Positions 6,156 to 10,067 of a stretch of 10,067 nucleotides of DNA are shown one piece after another (position 1 is the stretch's first letter; each line of letters starts with the position of its first letter). The stretch comes from Pseudomonadota bacterium (GTDB taxonomy: Bacteria > Pseudomonadota > Alphaproteobacteria > Sphingomonadales > Sphingomonadaceae), in NCBI GenBank assembly GCA_023392555.1, contig JAEVYW010000083.1, positions 1 to 10,067 on the forward strand. Direction: 5' to 3'. The notes beneath the pieces are model-generated. The model had not been told where the DNA came from. It ran no database searches and saw only the letters and a program-made list of their open reading frames with translations. Made by a program: the position numbers and the translations under genes.

Positions 6156-8425
6156 GGCCTTGGGCGCTCGCGAACGCCGAGCGACGCAAGCACCGCCAAC
6201 GTCACTAGGTCCGTTGCAGTCGCCGTCATCGGCGCGATCTGAACCGGCAAATCCAGGCCAAGGATGTATGGCCCCAAAATGCTCTCGCCGCCGAGTTCGC
6301 GCAGAAGCTTGGCGGAAAGACTCGCCGATTGCAGGCCGGGCATGATCAGGATGTTGGCCGGACCGGACAGGCGGCTGAATGGATAAAAGCGCTGCTGCAT
6401 GTCGCGGTTGAGCGCGACGTCGGGGCCCATCTCGCCTTCATATTCGAAGTCGACGTTAATCCCGTCGAGGAGCTTCACCGCTCCGCGCAGCTCCTCGATA
6501 TGCACGCCCGGCGGGTTGCCGAAGGTGGTATAGGAGATGAACGCGACCCGCGGCTCCATGCCCATACGTCGCGCGAAGCCCGCCGAGCGAAGCGCGATCG
6601 CGGCAAGCTGCTCCGCGTCCGGCCGCTCGGTCACTGCCGTGTCGGCGATCAGCACGGTCTGGTGCCGCGCGACGACGACGCTGATCCCGAACGGAGTCGC
6701 GCCAGGTTCGTCGTCGATCACGGTCCGGACCTGCTTCAGCGACTGGCTGAAAGGCCGCGTGGTGCCGGTGATCATCGCGTCGCCCTCACCGAGCGCGAGC
6801 ATGGCCGCGCCGAAGTAGTTGCGGTCCTGGTTGACCATCCGCTCAATCTCGCGGCGGAGCAGTCCGTGGCGCTGGTGCTTCTTGTAAATATATTCGACAG
6901 CGCGGCCGACGAGCGGTGAGTTGCGGCTGTTAAGGACCTCATATTCCTTGGGGTTCTCGACCCCGAGCTCACGCAGCTGGTCGTAAACCTCCTCGCGGCC
7001 GATCAGGACCGGCGTGCCATAGCCGGCTTCCTTGAAGGCGATGGCGGCGCGAAGGACGTTGGGCTCCTCGCCTTCCGCGAACAGCACGCGCTTCGGGTTC
7101 GCGCGTGCGCCTTCGTAAGCGAGGCTGAGGACGGTGACCGTCGGGTTGAGCCGCGCGCGGAGCCGGGTGCGATAGGCATCCATGTCGGCGATTGGCTTTT
7201 GCGCGACGCCGCTGACGATCGCGGCTTCGGCGACGGCCGAAGCGACGACTTCCATCAGGCGCGGATCGAACGGTGCAGGGATGATGTAGTCGCGGCCGAA
7301 GCTCTGGCTGCGGCCGCCATAAGCTGCGGCGACCTCCTCCGGCACCGCTTCGCGCGCCAGTTCGGCAAGAGCACGAGCGGCAGCGATCTTCATTTCCTCG
7401 TTGATGCGGGTCGCACGCACGTCGAGCGCGCCGCGGAAGATGAAAGGGAAACCGAGGACGTTATTGACCTGGTTCGGGAAGTCAGATCGTCCGGTGGCGA
7501 TGATTGCGTCTGGGCGGACGGCCTGGGCGTCGGGCGGCCAGATCTCTGGATCGGGATTGGCCATGGCGAAGATGATCGGCTCCTTCGCCATCTTCTCGAC
7601 CATCTCCGGCTTCAGAGCGCCGGCAGCCGAAAGACCCAGGAACACGTCCGCGCCGACCAGGGCTTCAGCTAGGTCGCGCTTGTCCGTCTCCACCGCGTGC
7701 GCCGATTTCCACTGGTCAAGGTCATCGCGGCCTTTGTGGATGACGCCTTTGCGATCGCACATGATGACGTGGTCGTGTGGGACGCCCATCGCCTTGATCA
7801 ATTCGGTGCAGGCGATTGCGGCAGCGCCAGCACCGTTCACGACGACTTGGATGTTCCTCATGTCGCGGCCGGTCAGCTCGACCGCGTTGATCAGGCCCGC
7901 CGCGGTGATGATCGCGGTGCCGTGCTGGTCGTCGTGGAAGACCGGGATGTTCATCCGCTCGCGCAAGGCCTGCTCGATGATGAAGCAGTCGGGCGCGGCA
8001 ATGTCCTCGAGGTTGATCCCGCCGAAGGTCGGCTCGAGCAATTCGACAGCTTCGATGAAGCGCTGCGGGTCTTCGGTCTTCACTTCGATGTCGATCGAAT
8101 CCACGTCGGCAAAGCGCTTGAACAGCACCGCTTTGCCTTCCATCACCGGCTTTGACGCAAGCGCGCCGAGGTTGCCGAGTCCGAGGATCGCCGTGCCGTT
8201 GGAGATGACCGCGACGAGATTGCCCTTCGCGGTGAGGTCGTAGGCTGTGCCCGGATTATCCGCGATTGCACGCACCGGGACTGCGACGCCGGGCGAATAC
8301 GCCAGGCTCAAGTCGCGCTGCGTCGCCATCGGCTTCGACGCGATGATCTCGATTTTTCCGGGGCGGCCGCGCGAGTGGAAATCGAGGGCCTCGGCGTCGG
8401 AGAAACTGACGTTACTTTCTGACAT
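6152..8425 (-). CDS. maeB: NADP-dependent malic enzyme with C-terminal phosphotransacetylase-like domain
   Basis: The enzyme oxidatively decarboxylates malate to pyruvate with NAD(P), supplying NADPH and linking the TCA cycle to pyruvate. The 757-residue product has the full MaeB layout. The malic enzyme part (about 1-425) contains [10 protein letters not shown] (catalytic Y43), [10 protein letters not shown] (K98), metal ligands in NLEDIAAPD (E140, D141) and HDDQHGT (164-170), and a dinucleotide-binding GAGAAA (198-203). The C-terminal third (about 430-757) resembles phosphotransacetylase, opening with [15 protein letters not shown]. In known hybrid malic enzymes this tail is not an active phosphotransacetylase but binds acetyl-CoA as an allosteric and oligomerisation module. 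The ATG at 8425 (MSESN) has AAGG eight bases upstream; the frame extends to a GTG at 8461 with no better site. It converges on RSH with overlapping stops and is divergent from mutS. Cofactor preference is from the family, not visible directly. Confidence 0.96.
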   Translation of the reverse strand: MSESNVSFSDAEALDFHSRGRPGKIEIIASKPMATQRDLSLAYSPGVAVPVRAIADNPGTAYDLTAKGNLVAVISNGTAILGLGNLGALASKPVMEGKAVLFKRFADVDSIDIEVKTEDPQRFIEAVELLEPTFGGINLEDIAAPDCFIIEQALRERMNIPVFHDDQHGTAIITAAGLINAVELTGRDMRNIQVVVNGAGAAAIACTELIKAMGVPHDHVIMCDRKGVIHKGRDDLDQWKSAHAVETDKRDLAEALVGADVFLGLSAAGALKPEMVEKMAKEPIIFAMANPDPEIWPPDAQAVRPDAIIATGRSDFPNQVNNVLGFPFIFRGALDVRATRINEEMKIAAARALAELAREAVPEEVAAAYGGRSQSFGRDYIIPAPFDPRLMEVVASAVAEAAIVSGVAQKPIADMDAYRTRLRARLNPTVTVLSLAYEGARANPKRVLFAEGEEPNVLRAAIAFKEAGYGTPVLIGREEVYDQLRELGVENPKEYEVLNSRNSPLVGRAVEYIYKKHQRHGLLRREIERMVNQDRNYFGAAMLALGEGDAMITGTTRPFSQSLKQVRTVIDDEPGATPFGISVVVARHQTVLIADTAVTERPDAEQLAAIALRSAGFARRMGMEPRVAFISYTTFGNPPGVHIEELRGAVKLLDGINVDFEYEGEMGPDVALNRDMQQRFYPFSRLSGPANILIMPGLQSASLSAKLLRELGGESILGPYILGLDLPVQIAPMTATATDLVTLAVLASLGVRERPRP

Positions 8426-8475
8426 GCGCTTGCCCTTACGGAGCGCTGCAAAAAGAGTCACCCCGCGCCATTTTC

Positions 8476-8480
8476 AGGAG
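8476..8480 (+). promoter_or_regulatory. Strong Shine-Dalgarno AGGAG upstream of mutS
   Basis: AGGAG is followed after six bases by CTG (8487), in frame with mutS and ten codons before its first ATG. The ATG at 8517 instead has GAGGG touching it with no spacing. This makes the true mutS start uncertain. Confidence 0.4.
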
Positions 8481-8516
8481 TCGCGACTGACGGCAGCAGC
8501 CGCTACCACGCGAGGG

Positions 8517-10067
8517 ATGGCCCGCGCGGACGCACCGACGCCGATGATGCAGCAATATCGTCGCCTCAAGGATGAGGCCGGCGACGCCTTGCTGTTCTAT
8601 CGCATGGGCGATTTTTTCGAGCTCTTCTTCGACGATGCGAAGACCGCGGCCGGCTGCCTCGACATTGCGCTGACCAAGCGCGGGGAGGCGGAGGGCGAGC
8701 CGATCCCGATGTGCGGCGTGCCCATCCACGCCGCGGAATCCTATCTCGCGAGGCTGATCAAGGCCGGGCATCGCGTGGCCATTGCCGAGCAGACCGAGAG
8801 CCCGGCGGAAGCGCGAAAGGCGCGCGGCTCGAAGGCCCTCGTTGATCGGGCGATCATTCGGCTCGTCACGCCGGGGACGCTGACTGAGGAGACGCTGCTG
8901 GAGTCCGGCACCGCCAACTGGCTAGCTGCGGTCGCGCGTGCGGGCGAGGATTGGGCGATCGCTGCGGCTGACATCTCCACCGGGCGCTTCGAGCTAGTCG
9001 CGTGCGGCACGGGCGAGCTGTCTGCCGAGCTTGCGCGCATCGCGCCGGCGGAGACGATCGCGGAAGACGCCGTGCCGGGTTTCAAGACGAGCAAAGGCAA
9101 AGGCGGTTTCGACAGCCTTGCCGGTGAGCGCGCAATCAAGGCGCGGTTCGGACTAGCGACGCTCGACGGCATTGGATCGCCGACGCGGGCGGAGCTCGCC
9201 GCGGCGGGTGGACTGCTCGCCTATCTCGATGCGACGCAGAAGGGATCGGGCGTGCTGCTCGATGCACCCCGGCGGGTTGCGAGGACCGCGCACATGGCCA
9301 TCGACGCGGCGACGCGGGACAGTTTGGAACTGTGCCGGTCGGTGTCGGGCAGCGTTGCCGGAAGCCTGCTGGGCGAGATCGACCGCTGCCAGACTGCTGC
9401 GGGACGGCGTCTGCTGGCATCTGACTTGTCTGCGCCGCTGACGGACCGGTCGCTGATCGAAGGCCGGCTGACGCTGGTTCAGTGGCTGCACGAGGATGCT
9501 CTGCGCCGTGACCGCGTTCGCGCTGCGCTCAAAGCCCTCCCGGATTTCGCACGTGCATTGGCGCGACTGACGGCCGGGCGCGGAAGTCCGCGCGATCTGG
9601 CTTTGCTGCGAGACGGGCTGGCTGCTGCCGCGGCCCTTCGCGAGGAGCTGTCGAACGAGCCGGACCGTCCCGACCTGCTTGCGCATCTCCTGCCCAAGCT
9701 GGGCGGACATGATGGGCTCGTCGAGCAGCTGCGGCGCGCCCTGGTCGAGTCTCCGCCGATCGATTCGAGCAAGGGCGGCTACATCGCCGAAGGCTTCGAC
9801 GCGGCGGTCGACACCTTGCGCTCCGCCGCTTCGGACGGACGCCGGGTGATCGCCTCGCTCGAAAGCCGCTATCGCGATGCGACCGGCATCCCGTCGCTCA
9901 AGATCCGCCACAATGCGGTGCTCGGGTACCACATCGAGGTCGCCGCTCGCCACGCGGACAAGCTCATGGCGCCCGACAGCGGCTTCACCCACCGGCAGAC
10001 GCTCGCCGGGGTCGTGCGCTTCAACTCCCCCGAGCTCCACGAGGAAGCGAGCCGGGTGGTCGAGGCT
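8517..10067 (+). CDS. mutS: DNA mismatch repair protein MutS (N-terminal 517 residues; cut by window edge)
   Basis: MutS recognises mismatches and small loops in newly replicated DNA and recruits MutL. The frame is open to the window edge; the ATPase domain lies beyond it. The mismatch-binding domain opens with [21 protein letters not shown] and the key GDFFELF, in which F33 and E35 match the Phe-x-Glu that inserts at mismatches. [19 protein letters not shown] and AIAEQTE follow, then the connector domain ([10 protein letters not shown]). The core lever region starts near [14 protein letters not shown] and includes [16 protein letters not shown] and [16 protein letters not shown]. The clamp region has [15 protein letters not shown]. 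Start choice: ATG at 8517 (MARADAPTP), with further in-frame ATGs at 8544 and 8547, and a CTG at 8487 with a better ribosome site. It is divergent from maeB; I recall mutS next to malic enzyme genes in other alphaproteobacteria. Confidence 0.97.
   Translation, partial: MARADAPTPMMQQYRRLKDEAGDALLFYRMGDFFELFFDDAKTAAGCLDIALTKRGEAEGEPIPMCGVPIHAAESYLARLIKAGHRVAIAEQTESPAEARKARGSKALVDRAIIRLVTPGTLTEETLLESGTANWLAAVARAGEDWAIAAADISTGRFELVACGTGELSAELARIAPAETIAEDAVPGFKTSKGKGGFDSLAGERAIKARFGLATLDGIGSPTRAELAAAGGLLAYLDATQKGSGVLLDAPRRVARTAHMAIDAATRDSLELCRSVSGSVAGSLLGEIDRCQTAAGRRLLASDLSAPLTDRSLIEGRLTLVQWLHEDALRRDRVRAALKALPDFARALARLTAGRGSPRDLALLRDGLAAAAALREELSNEPDRPDLLAHLLPKLGGHDGLVEQLRRALVESPPIDSSKGGYIAEGFDAAVDTLRSAASDGRRVIASLESRYRDATGIPSLKIRHNAVLGYHIEVAARHADKLMAPDSGFTHRQTLAGVVRFNSPELHEEASRVVEA

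Noticed and set aside
6165..6183. Stem CGCTCG-N7-CGAGCG just after the RSH stop, as a terminator
   Set aside because: The stem is short, has no following T run, and lies within the maeB coding sequence where GC-rich repeats are frequent.
7401..8243. Open frame of 280 codons on the plus strand
   Set aside because: It is antisense to the malic enzyme domain of maeB, and its Ser/Arg/Met-rich translation shows no domain.
8479..8488. Perfect 10-base palindrome AGTCGCGACT between maeB and mutS
   Set aside because: Palindromes this long occur about ten times per 10 kb by chance, and this one overlaps the probable mutS ribosome site, so an operator role is not supported.
9153..10040. Open frame of 295 codons on the minus strand
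   Set aside because: It is antisense to mutS, which shows clear conserved motifs along this stretch. The mirror translation has no recognisable domain.
1..10067. Search for mobile elements, CRISPR arrays, tRNA or rRNA genes and defence systems
   Set aside because: No transposase or integrase motifs, regularly spaced repeats, tRNA-like cloverleafs, rRNA segments or compositional breaks were seen; the genes are core-type functions.

Overview
The window is high-GC, tightly packed chromosomal DNA that reads as an alphaproteobacterium, most likely a sphingomonad (Sphingomonadaceae or Sphingosinicellaceae). The main reasons are the (M)LRQYEL start and overall style of the bifunctional Rel/Spo protein, the fused malic enzyme-phosphotransacetylase MaeB next to mutS, and a phospholipid N-methyltransferase-like protein. 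This is an inference from protein style; no 16S rRNA gene or other taxonomic marker is present. I see no insertion sequence, prophage, CRISPR array, tRNA or rRNA, and base composition looks even throughout. The genes look like ordinary core or near-core chromosome, and I found no convincing new multi-gene system.

Layout from left to right: (1) The N-terminal half of an MFS efflux-type transporter runs leftward off the window edge. (2) Divergent from it is a PmtA-like SAM-dependent methyltransferase. (3) Convergent with that, 9 bp away, is a two-HKD phospholipase D/cardiolipin synthase-like protein. (4) Divergent from that is rpoZ (RNA polymerase omega), with a recognisable promoter and the only clear intrinsic terminator in the window. 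(5) A small two-helix membrane protein follows. (6) Convergent with it, 6 bp away, is an HxlR-family regulator. (7) Divergent from the regulator is a full-length bifunctional (p)ppGpp synthetase/hydrolase (RSH). (8) Convergent with RSH, sharing stop-codon bases, is the NADP-type malic enzyme MaeB with its phosphotransacetylase-like tail. (9) Divergent from maeB is mutS, which runs off the right edge.

Two functional groupings stand out. The methyltransferase and the PLD-type protein both plausibly act on membrane phospholipids. The rpoZ and rsh genes form the stringent-response neighbourhood known from many proteobacteria: RSH makes and degrades (p)ppGpp, and omega forms part of one ppGpp site on RNA polymerase. 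Here the two are separated by a terminator, a small membrane protein and an oppositely oriented HxlR regulator. Strand orientation alternates almost gene by gene, giving four divergent intergenic regions (91 to 144 bp) that hold most of the regulatory signals, and three convergent pairs with almost no space between them. No gap without a gene exceeds 150 bp.
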